DNA of 22,907 nt, from positions 1 to 22,907 of IMG/VR virus record IMGVR_UViG_3300025083_000246, one strand, 5' to 3'. The first letter of the stretch is position 1, and the number at the start of each line of letters is the position of its first letter. Both the position numbers and the translations under genes were made by a program. This document shows positions 1 to 8,507 of the stretch, in pieces. The notes under the pieces were generated by a model. It had not been told where the DNA came from and ran no database searches. It worked only from the letters and a program-made list of their open reading frames with translations. This stretch comes from a virus.

Positions 1-62
1 CAGCGTTATATCGTTGGCCTTTTGGAAAGTCGTATGAATCATGCACACAAGGTAAAGAATAA
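1..62 (+). CDS. 3' end of upstream gene (portal expected), partial
   Basis: Frame 3 is open from the window edge to a TAA at 60-62, giving the tail ALYRWPFGKSYESCTQGKE. The TAA overlaps the ATG of the next gene as TAATG, the same junction seen at four other plus-strand gene borders here, so this frame is the likeliest end of the preceding gene. In T7-type order the gene before the scaffold is the head-tail connector (portal), but the 19 visible residues are too few to show that. Another frame is open to 87 and would overlap the scaffold by 26 bases, which is less likely. Confidence 0.45.
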   Translation, partial: ALYRWPFGKSYESCTQGKE

Positions 63-778
63 TGGAACAAGAAGCACAAGCAAGTGAAGCACCAGTAGAA
101 GCACAGGTTGATGCAACACCAGAGGCAACACCTGATCGTCCTGAATGGCTTCCTGAAAAGTTTAATGACCCAGCTGATCTGGGTAAAGCATACAAGGCTC
201 TTGAGTCTAAGCTAGGCGAAAAGGAAGAAGATGTTCGCAACCGTTTAATGGAAGAGTTGCAAACTCAAGCATCTGAGGGCGTTCCTGCAAGCGCTGGTGA
301 ATATGAGTTGCCAGACTTTATTGATAGTGAAGAGGCACTCCAAAGCGATATGCTCCAGAAGTGGGCAGAGCACTGTCACGGAAACGGATATACCCATGAG
401 GAGTTTCAAAAGGGTATTGAGATGTATATGAGTGGCATGGGGCCAGAGCCAGATATGGAAGCTGAAGCTGCAAAGCTAGGCGAAAACTCTACTGCTAGGA
501 TTGAAGCGGCCAACTTGTTTGCAAATCAATTCTTTCCAGAAGAAGCTATTCCAGCAATTGAACGTATGTGTGAAACATCTGAAGGCATTATCGCGCTTGA
601 GGCAATTATGTCAGCTATGAAAGATCCAAGCGTTTCAGAGCAAAACAATATTGCTGCAAACTTTAGTGAAGTTGAATTGCAAGATATGATGAAGGACGAA
701 AGATACTGGAACCCAGCAAGGCGCGATGACAATTGGGTTAATAAAGTTAATGAGGGGTATCAGAAACTTTATGGATGA
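62..778 (+). CDS. Capsid assembly scaffolding protein
   Basis: The 238-residue product is very acidic. It has a low-complexity Glu/Ala/Pro N-terminus (about residues 1-28), then a segment with W29-L30-P31-E32-K33-F34 and an 'LGKAYKALESKLGE' helix, a pattern common at the start of podovirus scaffold/capsid assembly proteins. The remainder is predicted helical and charged, and the C-terminus (about 215-238) is richer in basic and aromatic residues, as expected for a capsid-binding tail. Scaffolds guide procapsid assembly and are released before or during packaging. Position supports the call: the major capsid gene lies one gene downstream. A weak purine-rich ribosome site (aaggtaaagaa) precedes the ATG, which overlaps the previous stop. 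Assignment rests on composition, motif and order, since scaffolds diverge strongly. Confidence 0.75.
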   Translation: MEQEAQASEAPVEAQVDATPEATPDRPEWLPEKFNDPADLGKAYKALESKLGEKEEDVRNRLMEELQTQASEGVPASAGEYELPDFIDSEEALQSDMLQKWAEHCHGNGYTHEEFQKGIEMYMSGMGPEPDMEAEAAKLGENSTARIEAANLFANQFFPEEAIPAIERMCETSEGIIALEAIMSAMKDPSVSEQNNIAANFSEVELQDMMKDERYWNPARRDDNWVNKVNEGYQKLYG

Positions 779-1289
779 AATTAAAATCATGCAAAGGGGG
801 TCTTACTATTTGACTCCCTTTAACGAGGATCATGTGTATGAGTTCGTACACGTTATTCATCCAGAAAATGTTCGAGAAATATATAAGCTCGGTCACACCA
901 GCGTTATTGATGCCCTTAAGGAAATGACTGAGATGAGCGAGGTGTACCTTGTTAGGGATGGTCAGGGAGAGATTGTTTTTGTTGGCGGCCTGTTGTTTGA
1001 CCAAAAGATTCCACAGATGTTTGCAATGTTTAGCAGCAAATTAAAAAGTAACTTTACTGTGCTGGCTCGCGGCTCAAAGATGTTAATAAACTTTTTCGAT
1101 CAGTCTTACCCTTCACTTTCTATGACAATCCAAGCTGATTATGAGGCAATGCTGAACTGGGCTGCATGGCTTGGGTTCGAACCTGTTTGCACCGCTGAGT
1201 ACAAAAATACACAATATGTTGAATTTGTGCGTTGCAATCCTGTGAAAAATTATGTTTCACATGAAACATCACGGCCCGTAATGCACTGA
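771..1289 (+). CDS. GNAT-fold acetyltransferase-like protein, T7 gp13-like
   Basis: I choose the ATG at 771, which overlaps the scaffold stop by 8 bases and has a GAGGGG ribosome site at about 752-757; the longer frame from 726 would run inside the scaffold gene. The product is 172 residues. Its pattern (a central strand 'EVYLVRDGQGEIVFVGGLLF', then 'MFAMFSSKL', a helix, and a late 'WAAWLGFEPV' before a C-terminal strand) matches the GNAT-like small phage proteins of the gp13 type, where a 'lgF' element ends the acyl-CoA fold. T7 gp13 is needed for virion morphogenesis, but no enzymatic activity is established there. I do not see a clean acetyl-CoA pyrophosphate-binding loop (R/QxxGxG/A), so catalysis is doubtful. 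Function is inferred from fold pattern and position between scaffold and capsid genes. Confidence 0.6.
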   Translation: MDEIKIMQRGSYYLTPFNEDHVYEFVHVIHPENVREIYKLGHTSVIDALKEMTEMSEVYLVRDGQGEIVFVGGLLFDQKIPQMFAMFSSKLKSNFTVLARGSKMLINFFDQSYPSLSMTIQADYEAMLNWAAWLGFEPVCTAEYKNTQYVEFVRCNPVKNYVSHETSRPVMH

Positions 1290-1367
1290 GAAGCCCAATA
1301 GGATACCTTCGTTGATGATGCCGAGCGGATACCCCGATGCCCGTAACAACAACTTAGGAACTGTAAA
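1290..1367 (+). promoter_or_regulatory. Capsid-gene leader with repeated GGATACC/GATGCC motifs
   Basis: This 78-base gap is one of the few non-coding stretches in the structural block. It contains GGATACC at 1301-1307 and 1327-1333, and GATGCC at 1317-1322 and 1336-1341, so it reads like two copies of a GGATACC...GATGCC unit with different spacers. A ribosome site (TTAGGAA, about 1354-1360) precedes the capsid ATG at 1368. I see no sigma-70 -35/-10 pair. A leader affecting capsid mRNA start, stability or translation is an inference. Confidence 0.4.
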
Positions 1368-2177
1368 ATGGCTAATACAATCGACCAAGCCTTTATCAAA
1401 CAGTTTGAAACCGATGTGCATCTTGCTTATCAGCGCATGGGTTCCAAGCTTCGCAATACTATCCGCTCAACAAACGTGACTGGTTCTGTCGCTCGTTTCC
1501 AAAAAATTGGAGCCGGTGCTGCATCAACTAAAACACGCAATGGTGACGTTACCGCAATGGAATTAGCGCACACCAACGTTGAAGTAACCATGGCAGACTT
1601 CTACGCCGCAGAATACATTGACAAACTTGACGAGTTGAAAATCAACATCAACGAGCGTCAAGCTGTTGCCGAGTCTGCTGCTTCTGCATTGGGTCGCAAG
1701 ACTGACGAGATTATTACAACAGCAATGGACGCTGGTGCTAACTCAACTCAGATTGCTGACACTACTGGTGCCTTAGCAAAAGCTGACTTGCTTTCAATCT
1801 TTGAAACATTCGGCTCTGCTGACATTCCAGAAGACGGACAGCGCTATATTGCGATGGCCCCTGCTGGTTTTGCTGACTTGTTTAACATTAACGAGTTTGC
1901 ATCATCTGACTTTGTTGGTCCACAAAACTTGCCATTTGCTGGCGGCATGACAATGAAAGAGTTCTTGGGCTTCAAGATCTTCTCAACGTCTGCGGTAGCT
2001 GGTGGTAAGAACTTTGCGTACCACATGCGAGCAGTTGGCATTGGCGTAAACTCTGATGTCACGACTGAAGTAAACTATGTGCCACAAAAAGTGTCACACC
2101 TTGCGACATCAATGATGTCTATGGGTTCTGTTGTTATTGATGACAACGGCGTTTACGAAGTCCTAGACAACAACTAA
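1368..2177 (+). CDS. Major capsid protein
   Basis: The 269-residue product starts MANTIDQAFIKQFETDVHLAYQRMGSKL and continues with the 'NVTGSVARFQKIGAG' and 'VEVTMADFYAAEYIDKLDELKIN' segments. This arrangement is typical of major capsid proteins of marine podoviruses and related phages that are presumed to adopt the HK97 fold: an N-terminal arm, a strand-rich E-loop region, a helix with 'AASALGRKTDEIITTAMDAG', then the P- and A-domains. It is short for an HK97-type capsid protein (T7 gp10A is about 345 residues), with no obvious extra domain. The gene has its own leader upstream and a GC-rich hairpin just after its stop, as expected for a protein needed in hundreds of copies. Codon use is noticeably cleaner (more C-ending codons such as AAC, GAC, TTC) than in the neighbouring tail genes, consistent with high expression. 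Confidence 0.85.
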   Translation: MANTIDQAFIKQFETDVHLAYQRMGSKLRNTIRSTNVTGSVARFQKIGAGAASTKTRNGDVTAMELAHTNVEVTMADFYAAEYIDKLDELKININERQAVAESAASALGRKTDEIITTAMDAGANSTQIADTTGALAKADLLSIFETFGSADIPEDGQRYIAMAPAGFADLFNINEFASSDFVGPQNLPFAGGMTMKEFLGFKIFSTSAVAGGKNFAYHMRAVGIGVNSDVTTEVNYVPQKVSHLATSMMSMGSVVIDDNGVYEVLDNN

Positions 2178-2183
2178 TGAGTT

Positions 2184-2199
2184 GGGGGCTTCGGCCCCC
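2184..2199 (+). terminator. GC-rich UUCG hairpin after the capsid gene
   Basis: A perfect six-base-pair stem GGGGGC/GCCCCC closes a TTCG tetraloop (C-UUCG-G, an exceptionally stable loop), 6 bases after the capsid stop. The sequence after the stem is TTCTCCCTTTC, which is pyrimidine-rich but not a clean T-run, so termination is probably partial. Its place matches the attenuating terminator that follows gene 10 in T7. It could instead protect the capsid mRNA 3' end. Confidence 0.7.
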
Positions 2200-2222
2200 T
2201 TCTCCCTTTCAGAGGATTAGAC

Positions 2223-2816
2223 ATGGCGGTTTCTAGTACACACGCAAGCTCACCAATAGATGTTTGCAGTAGATCCTTAATCCTGATTGGGGCAGAGCCA
2301 ATTACTTCATTTGATGATGGCAACAACGAAGCATTGATTGCATCAAATATGTATGAAGATGTTGCTCGATCTTCTTTGGTAAATTGCCGCTGGCGCTTCG
2401 CAACAAATCAAGTCGTATTAAATAGATTAAGTGATGCGCCAACTGGTCGCTATGATGCAGCATATCAGCTTCCTAGTGGCTGGCTAATGACACACGCTGT
2501 TACCGTAAATGACTCACCAATTAACTATCAGACATATGGAAACAAATTGTTTTGTGATGAAGCTGCTGCTTCTGAATTAGTATTAGATTATACATATCGC
2601 GCTGAAGAACAGGACTGGCCTTCATATTTTACTGTAGCAGTTCAGTACGAACTGGCTGCGGTGTTTGCTGTTGGGCTAGCAAGAGATCAAGCGTTGGCTG
2701 GATTGATGGCGCAGCAAGCTCAAATATTTATGATAAAAGCTCGAAACCTAGACGCGCAACAACAAACAACACGGAAGTTAAACACAAGTCGGTTTATATC
2801 AAATAGGCGTACATAA
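2223..2816 (+). CDS. Tail tubular protein A (adaptor/gatekeeper)
   Basis: The 197-residue product carries the family's N-terminal pattern: 'SPIDVCSRSLILIGAEPITSFDDGNNEALIASNMYEDVARSSLVNCRWRFA' (about residues 10-61), with the alternating helices and conserved W-R-F-A seen in T7 gp11-like tail tubular A proteins. These form the ring joining the portal to the tail nozzle. A mid-protein 'YQLPSGWL' and later 'YTYRAEEQDWPSYFTVAVQYELA' are also typical. Length is close to T7 gp11 (196). The start is supported by an AGAGGA ribosome site at 2211-2216. Its TAA overlaps the next ATG (TAATG at 2814-2818), so tail tubular B is probably translationally coupled. Confidence 0.85.
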   Translation: MAVSSTHASSPIDVCSRSLILIGAEPITSFDDGNNEALIASNMYEDVARSSLVNCRWRFATNQVVLNRLSDAPTGRYDAAYQLPSGWLMTHAVTVNDSPINYQTYGNKLFCDEAAASELVLDYTYRAEEQDWPSYFTVAVQYELAAVFAVGLARDQALAGLMAQQAQIFMIKARNLDAQQQTTRKLNTSRFISNRRT

Positions 2817-5059
2817 TGCGAAAGATTAAAGTTCCATTAACAAACTTCCAGTTTGGTGAAGTTAGCCCCTCTTTGTATTCTAGAACCGACACTCCGATCT
2901 ACAATCAATCAGCTCAACGTGTTGAAAATTTCTTTCTTAGATCTGAGGGTGGGATTGTAAAGCGTTCTGGCTTGCAGAATATTTACCAGTACGACATATC
3001 AATCGATACATCCAAGCGACAGCAAAGCAGATTATTGCCTTTTATTTTTTCCGATGACGAGCAATATATTATTTCGCTTGAGCATGAGAAAATACGCGTC
3101 TTTCAAATAAGCCCATCAACTGGTGTTGTTTCATTAATTCAAACAATCACAACAGATGTAAGTAGCGGAACTCTTCCGTTCGATCATAATTATTTACATG
3201 AATATACATATGCCCAAGCTGGCGATGTTATGTTTCTATCCCACCCAACATTTGTTCCACAGCAACTTGTAAGAACAGGGCTTACTACATTTGTTGTTGA
3301 GTCATTTCAATTCGATCAAAAGTCTGATGGAACAAAAGTCTACCAGCCATATTATAAATTTCAAGGCGCTGGTGTAACTCTCGATCCATCTTCATCTTCT
3401 GGCAATGGGATTACATTAACTACAAGTAGCCCATATTGGGATACGAATAGTCCATCGAAGCATGTGGGCACAACGATTAGATACAACGGAAATGAAATTG
3501 AAATCACAGGCGTAACAAGCTCTACTGTCGCAACGGGTGATGTTCTTGATGCTCTGAAGGTTACGCTTAGTGCAAACTCAATTAAAACCAATGAAGGCTC
3601 AAATGTTGTTGAGGTTATACTTGCAAATCATGGCTTATCAGTTGGCGATCTTATTGCGATAGAAAACATTGGAACAATTGGTGGTATTTCAATAAATCAA
3701 TTAAATGGCGGCCGCACAGTTCTTAAGGTTCTTAGTGATGATAAGTTTACCTTTACTGCTGGATCTAATGCCAATGCTTCTGAGCTTGGTGGTGGAACAC
3801 CTGACATAACTACACATGCTCCAACAACAACATGGGATGAGCAATCCTATTCATCTCTGCGTGGCTTTCCTTCGGCGGTTACATTTCATGAGAATAGATT
3901 AGTGTTTGGAGGAACATTAGGGCAACCAGATTCAATATGGTTTAGTAAGATTGCGTCTTATTATAATTTTGATGTTGGGGATGCTAAGGATAATGAGGCG
4001 ATTCACCTTACTGCATCTGTCGGTGAGATACAGCAAATCCGTCACTTGATATCTAATCGTGATCTTCAAGTGTTTACTGCGTCTTCTGAGATGTATGTTC
4101 CAGCGTTTCAGAACCAGCCGATAACCCCAACTAATGCACAAGTTAGGCGACAAACACCTTTTGGTTCTGGTTATGAAAGACCGCAAGCAATAGATGGCGC
4201 AACACTATTTATTCAAAAGGGCGGTCAGATTGTTAGGGAATATATCTATAGTGATGGCGAGGCTGCTTATGTTGCCAACCCAATATCAACAATATCATCG
4301 CATTTAATTAAATCACCAGTAGAGATGAACACTTTATATGGAGCCTTAAGCAGATCTGAAAGCTATGTATTCGTATTGAATGAAGATGGGACAATGGCTG
4401 TCTTTAATTCCAATCGGGCAGAGCAACGCGCTGGCTGGGTTGAGTTCACTACAAATGGAGTATTTCATTCGACTATAACAATTGATGATCGTGTGTTTGC
4501 TAATGTTGAGTATGACTTAGGTGATGGCACAAAAAAAATTGTTTTGTGTGAGTTTGATTCTGATTTTAACACTGACATGGCTAAGAGTTATACTGGGACT
4601 GCTGGTGTGTTTAATGTGTCTTCTGACTTTAATGATGGAGCAATTGTTGAGGTTATAGATGGCAATAATTTTGTTGGTAGGTTTACTGTAGCCTCTGGTA
4701 ATGTGGATGTTTCCAGCGTTGATTCTTCCTTAACTACTGTTGAGATTGGCTATAAGTTTAACGTAGAGCTAACAACAAATCCTATTGATGCTTCAGCTGG
4801 AAACGGGCCTTTAACTGGAACGCCTAGAAGTTTAGGTAGTGTTTACTTAGATTTAAACAGCACCCTGTCATGCAGTGTAAATGGAACATCTTTAATTATT
4901 CGTAACGTAACTGATGATTTGTCATTAAGCCCACAGGCTTTTACTGGGAAAAAAGAGTTTAGATTGTTGGGTTATAATCGTGACCCACAGATTACCATTA
5001 CGCAAGATGCACCATTAAACTTGCAAGTTAATGGATTAGTAGCGGAGTTAATATTCTAA
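2816..5059 (+). CDS. Tail tubular protein B (tail nozzle)
   Basis: The 747-residue product begins with 'PLTNFQFGEVSPSLYSRTDTPIYNQSAQRVENFFLRSEGGIVKRSGLQNI', a hallmark of podovirus tail tubular B/nozzle proteins (F-x-x-G-E-x-S-P-x-L...R-x-D, then ...G-x-x-x-R-x-G). Middle parts are strand-rich, including 'PSAVTFHENRLVFGGT' and 'TPFGSGYERPQAIDGATLFIQKGG', also recurrent in the family and assigned to the beta-propeller nozzle of T7 gp12. The length is near T7 gp12 (794). Overlaps TAATG with both neighbours. The C-terminal third (about residues 570-747) is rich in Ser/Thr/Asn/Val beta-type sequence and is less conserved by eye. Confidence 0.85.
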   Translation: MRKIKVPLTNFQFGEVSPSLYSRTDTPIYNQSAQRVENFFLRSEGGIVKRSGLQNIYQYDISIDTSKRQQSRLLPFIFSDDEQYIISLEHEKIRVFQISPSTGVVSLIQTITTDVSSGTLPFDHNYLHEYTYAQAGDVMFLSHPTFVPQQLVRTGLTTFVVESFQFDQKSDGTKVYQPYYKFQGAGVTLDPSSSSGNGITLTTSSPYWDTNSPSKHVGTTIRYNGNEIEITGVTSSTVATGDVLDALKVTLSANSIKTNEGSNVVEVILANHGLSVGDLIAIENIGTIGGISINQLNGGRTVLKVLSDDKFTFTAGSNANASELGGGTPDITTHAPTTTWDEQSYSSLRGFPSAVTFHENRLVFGGTLGQPDSIWFSKIASYYNFDVGDAKDNEAIHLTASVGEIQQIRHLISNRDLQVFTASSEMYVPAFQNQPITPTNAQVRRQTPFGSGYERPQAIDGATLFIQKGGQIVREYIYSDGEAAYVANPISTISSHLIKSPVEMNTLYGALSRSESYVFVLNEDGTMAVFNSNRAEQRAGWVEFTTNGVFHSTITIDDRVFANVEYDLGDGTKKIVLCEFDSDFNTDMAKSYTGTAGVFNVSSDFNDGAIVEVIDGNNFVGRFTVASGNVDVSSVDSSLTTVEIGYKFNVELTTNPIDASAGNGPLTGTPRSLGSVYLDLNSTLSCSVNGTSLIIRNVTDDLSLSPQAFTGKKEFRLLGYNRDPQITITQDAPLNLQVNGLVAELIF

Positions 5060-5490
5060 TGAGTTTTTTCCAAGTATTAGGAATGGGCTTAAACCTGATC
5101 GGCGGCAATCAGGCTGCTAGAGCGCAGGAAGAAGAGTCCAGACAGACCGCAGAGAGAATGATTACCGACAGAATTGTTGGTGAAGCACAAGCCATTCAAC
5201 AGCAGAATATGCGCTATCAACAGTACTTTGATGACCTAGCAAGCAACGAAGCGACATTGCTTTTCAACAGAGACATTGATTCTAGCATGGAGGCTTTTTT
5301 TAAAGATCAAAAGGAAGTTGCCTTTGATGACTTAGCAGTCATGCAAACTCAAGCTGGGTTAGAGTCTGGCAAAAGAACGCTGCAATCTTTGGCTGAAGTT
5401 CAGCGCGGAAAGAATCAAGCTAGAGCTACAAGGATTAGAACTTACTCTAACTTTGCGACTGGTATGCATGACTTAACGAGGACTTCATAA
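5059..5490 (+). CDS. Internal virion protein, T7 gp14-like
   Basis: The 143-residue protein has a short hydrophobic, Gly-rich N-terminus (MSFFQVLGMGLNLIGGNQAARAQ) followed by long, mostly helical Gln/Glu/Arg-rich sequence. This is the usual make-up of the smallest internal core protein of T7-like phages, which is ejected first and inserts in the outer membrane. The position directly after tail tubular B and before two roughly 1000-residue proteins matches the gp14-gp15-gp16 order. Overlaps both neighbours as TAATG. There is no enzymatic motif. The role is inferred mainly from order, size and composition. Confidence 0.65.
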   Translation: MSFFQVLGMGLNLIGGNQAARAQEEESRQTAERMITDRIVGEAQAIQQQNMRYQQYFDDLASNEATLLFNRDIDSSMEAFFKDQKEVAFDDLAVMQTQAGLESGKRTLQSLAEVQRGKNQARATRIRTYSNFATGMHDLTRTS

Positions 5491-8400
5491 TGGCCCAAAT
5501 AATTCGTAGAGCAAGACAGCAATTTAATCAGCCAATTGGTGTTGTTCGTGTAGATACTGGCGCTGCCGAAGTTGCTAATGCGTTTGCTGAAGCGGGTGAG
5601 TCAATTCGAAGACAGGCTTATCAGGTAGATGCTGAAGACGCTAAGAGGCGCGGCGAAGAAGCTGCGGCTGCTGCTCCATCTATAAAGCTAAGGGCATACA
5701 AAGATGGTCAGCCAGTAGATCTTAGTCCACCTGAAGGCTTTGGAAGAATAGCTAGAGAGTCTTATCGCGCTGTTATTGAGCGTAGATTCCTTGAAACTAT
5801 GGATACTGATATTCGCCTCAAGTCAAAAGAACTTGCTGGCAAGTATGATCGCAGTCCACTTCAGTATGAAAACGCAATGCAAGCTTACTTGGATGGGCTT
5901 GCTGAAAGCACTGAGGGTCGCTTTAAACAGTTTGTTGTTGACTCTGGTAGCGCGATTAAGGAAAGCACCCATCTTGGGTTAGTAGATGAAGCTCGCACTC
6001 GTGCTCGTGCAAATGCAGCGCAACACATTGTTGCAACAAATGCTGAGTTTAATAAGCAAATTAGAATGGAATCTAGAACTGGAAGCTTTGATTCTGTTGA
6101 TAAGATAATTGAAGAAAGAACACAGGCTACGCTCGAGGGCGAGGGCGCTGGGCTAAAGGTTGGATCAAGCTCTATTGTTGCTAGTGAAATGGCTGGCGCT
6201 GCTGCTGCTGAGTATCTTGTTACTCAGATGAATACATTGAGTGGGCCTAATAGAAAAAGAGTTTTAGCTGCTATTACTTCAAACTATCCGCTTCCTTCTG
6301 GTGGAGAGGCAGAGAAAGTCTACCAGAACGTTGCAAAGTATATTGATGCAAACAACAAGACGGGAGTTGTTGCTGAGTTAAACGCTGCAATGGGAGACTT
6401 AGATGCTCTTGATGCATCAATAAAGGCTGAAACAGCTAAGGCTGGGATTGCACTGCGACAAGAACAGCTCTTTGATTTAGATAGAACTGAAACAAGCATT
6501 CTTTATAATGCGGCTAGAACGGCAAATGAAGCTTTTTATACTGATAGTGAGTTATCAGTAGATATAGCCTTGTCCGGTGTTGCCAATACGTTGGTAGAAG
6601 AGCTTAAGCAGGTTGAAATATATAGGCGAAACAATAATCAGTTTAGTCAGGCTGATTATGAAAGAGAATCAGATGAGTTAAGGCGGGCTGCTTTATCCCC
6701 TTTTATTACTAGAGCTGTTGCCGAAGGGGGTTCTGAAACATTTCGCCAAGCTCTTGTAACCAGAAGCCCAGCTGCAATGGCCAAGCTAACAGAAAATCAG
6801 CAAGACGTTATTGCTGGCATTTATAAATATGGATTGTTTGATGGATCATCTGACGACATAGCTTTTGCAAGCCCATTAATATCTCAAGCTTCATCTTCAA
6901 TAGAAGAGGCACATTTAAGACAGCAAGCAGTTATTGATTTTGAAAATGGCTACAATGAACTTGTAACCAAGGGCGAAACAAATGGCTTTGATTCGATTGA
7001 TATGGACGCTTACCTGAAAGACTCAAAAGGTATTGATCCAACCATAGTAGAGCAACTCAATCAAAAATATAAATTCTTTGTTGCTAAAGAAGACTTCAGT
7101 GGAATAGCTACTGCTGCTGCTTCTATTGCACCTGATGGTGCTGGGTCTTTAGCTGTTGATAGTATTGTTGCCTACATAAATAGCGGTGGCAAAACAGATA
7201 TGAACGAAGAGGCTGCTGCGTTAATTGATGGCGCTTTAGACGGACTCTTGCCAATTCAACGTGAGAAGATTGAAACTCACCTTCGCAGCATTTCTTCTGG
7301 CTTAAAAAAAGAAGAAGCTGCTCAAGCTTCTGCAAGAAAGACTACAGCAAAGATTGCTGCGTTTAAGTCAGGTGTAATTAATAGAAGCTCAAAGGAAGCT
7401 CAGGATATTTCTGAAGCTTTAGTATTAAGTTCTGGATTTGATATATCTAACTTAGAAACCCTTACGCCAGAAATAGAACGGACCATGGCAAAGGCACTGC
7501 CTACATTCTTGGTAAATCAGCTTAAGAATATCTCTGCTGGTCAAGGGGATGCTAACGCTCAAAATGCTCTCTCTATTTATTCTAGGCTTAGAGATTATCA
7601 GATAACAATGTCTGAAGGGTTGGGGTTGCAAGCAAATAGAATTAATGCGCTTAATGATATTATTAGCGTTGATAATCAAATGATGCTTAATGAAATGCTT
7701 ATTGGCATGGAGGCTGGCATTTACTCTACAGCAAATGAAGCATCTATTGAAGTTGCTAAGTTGATGAAGACAAGCGCTTCTAAAGCTGCTGAAAATGTCT
7801 CTGCCTTTTTTAAGGATGATAAAGGTAATTCAATATCACCAGCGAAATATATAACTGAAATATTTGATGGTGACATGGATCCTTACTTAACAAAAGAATT
7901 TGGCACTATGGCTAAATTATTAGTTGCCAAAGGGTTTGATCCTGAGAAAGTTAAAGATCAATTGCTAAGTCAATATGATACCCGCTACAGAGATTCAAAG
8001 TATGTCTTTGATGGAGCTAGAGGTTTTAACAATCAAGGGCGCAGTCGTTTTGCATTAAGCGCAGGAATGCCTGATCCTAAAAGAGAATCATACTTTATTG
8101 ATAAAGTTGATAATCAGCTTCAAGATATGGGCTACACATTATTTAATCACAATGATGGCTCATCTGTATCACACTTAGATTTTTTTGAGCCTGTTGTTCT
8201 TGTGCCAATGTTTTCTGGCGTATCACCTGCACAGCAATTATATCAAGCCTATAAGGTTATAGATGAGGGTGACTCAAGACTTATTGAGCCAGTTGTATTA
8301 GAGGACGGATCAATGCCAGCCTTTAATATATCCGATGAAACAAAAGAATTTGTTTCTGATTTAGAAATAACTGAAGGCAAAACTTACGAACAATTGGAGA

Positions 8401-8507
8401 AGGATGCTAAGGTTCACAGATACCTTTCGGAAAATGGGCCTTTTGGCGGAGGCTATAGTACGGATGGATATTTTGGGCAAGTTGGCGAAGCGTTTGGATT
8501 GAAATAA
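5490..8507 (+). CDS. Large internal virion protein, T7 gp15-like
   Basis: The 1005-residue protein is soluble-looking, Ala/Glu/Ser-rich and predicted almost entirely helical, with no signal peptide or transmembrane segment. The N-terminus 'RRARQQFNQPIGVVRVDTGAAEVANAFAEAGESIRRQAYQVDAEDAKRRGEEAAAAA' is the typical start of large internal-core/ejection proteins in marine podoviruses. The size is larger than T7 gp15 (747) but within what related phages show. By position it should form the middle ring of the internal core and later a periplasmic conduit for DNA. I searched by eye for lytic transglycosylase or peptidase motifs and saw none. Coupled by TAATG to both neighbours. Confidence 0.7.
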   Translation: MAQIIRRARQQFNQPIGVVRVDTGAAEVANAFAEAGESIRRQAYQVDAEDAKRRGEEAAAAAPSIKLRAYKDGQPVDLSPPEGFGRIARESYRAVIERRFLETMDTDIRLKSKELAGKYDRSPLQYENAMQAYLDGLAESTEGRFKQFVVDSGSAIKESTHLGLVDEARTRARANAAQHIVATNAEFNKQIRMESRTGSFDSVDKIIEERTQATLEGEGAGLKVGSSSIVASEMAGAAAAEYLVTQMNTLSGPNRKRVLAAITSNYPLPSGGEAEKVYQNVAKYIDANNKTGVVAELNAAMGDLDALDASIKAETAKAGIALRQEQLFDLDRTETSILYNAARTANEAFYTDSELSVDIALSGVANTLVEELKQVEIYRRNNNQFSQADYERESDELRRAALSPFITRAVAEGGSETFRQALVTRSPAAMAKLTENQQDVIAGIYKYGLFDGSSDDIAFASPLISQASSSIEEAHLRQQAVIDFENGYNELVTKGETNGFDSIDMDAYLKDSKGIDPTIVEQLNQKYKFFVAKEDFSGIATAAASIAPDGAGSLAVDSIVAYINSGGKTDMNEEAAALIDGALDGLLPIQREKIETHLRSISSGLKKEEAAQASARKTTAKIAAFKSGVINRSSKEAQDISEALVLSSGFDISNLETLTPEIERTMAKALPTFLVNQLKNISAGQGDANAQNALSIYSRLRDYQITMSEGLGLQANRINALNDIISVDNQMMLNEMLIGMEAGIYSTANEASIEVAKLMKTSASKAAENVSAFFKDDKGNSISPAKYITEIFDGDMDPYLTKEFGTMAKLLVAKGFDPEKVKDQLLSQYDTRYRDSKYVFDGARGFNNQGRSRFALSAGMPDPKRESYFIDKVDNQLQDMGYTLFNHNDGSSVSHLDFFEPVVLVPMFSGVSPAQQLYQAYKVIDEGDSRLIEPVVLEDGSMPAFNISDETKEFVSDLEITEGKTYEQLEKDAKVHRYLSENGPFGGGYSTDGYFGQVGEAFGLK

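Noticed and set aside
1315-1479. Out-of-frame 54-codon reading frame starting ATGATG in the capsid leader and running into the capsid gene
   Set aside because: It has no ribosome site, overlaps the strongly supported capsid gene for most of its length and gives a composition typical of shifted reading.
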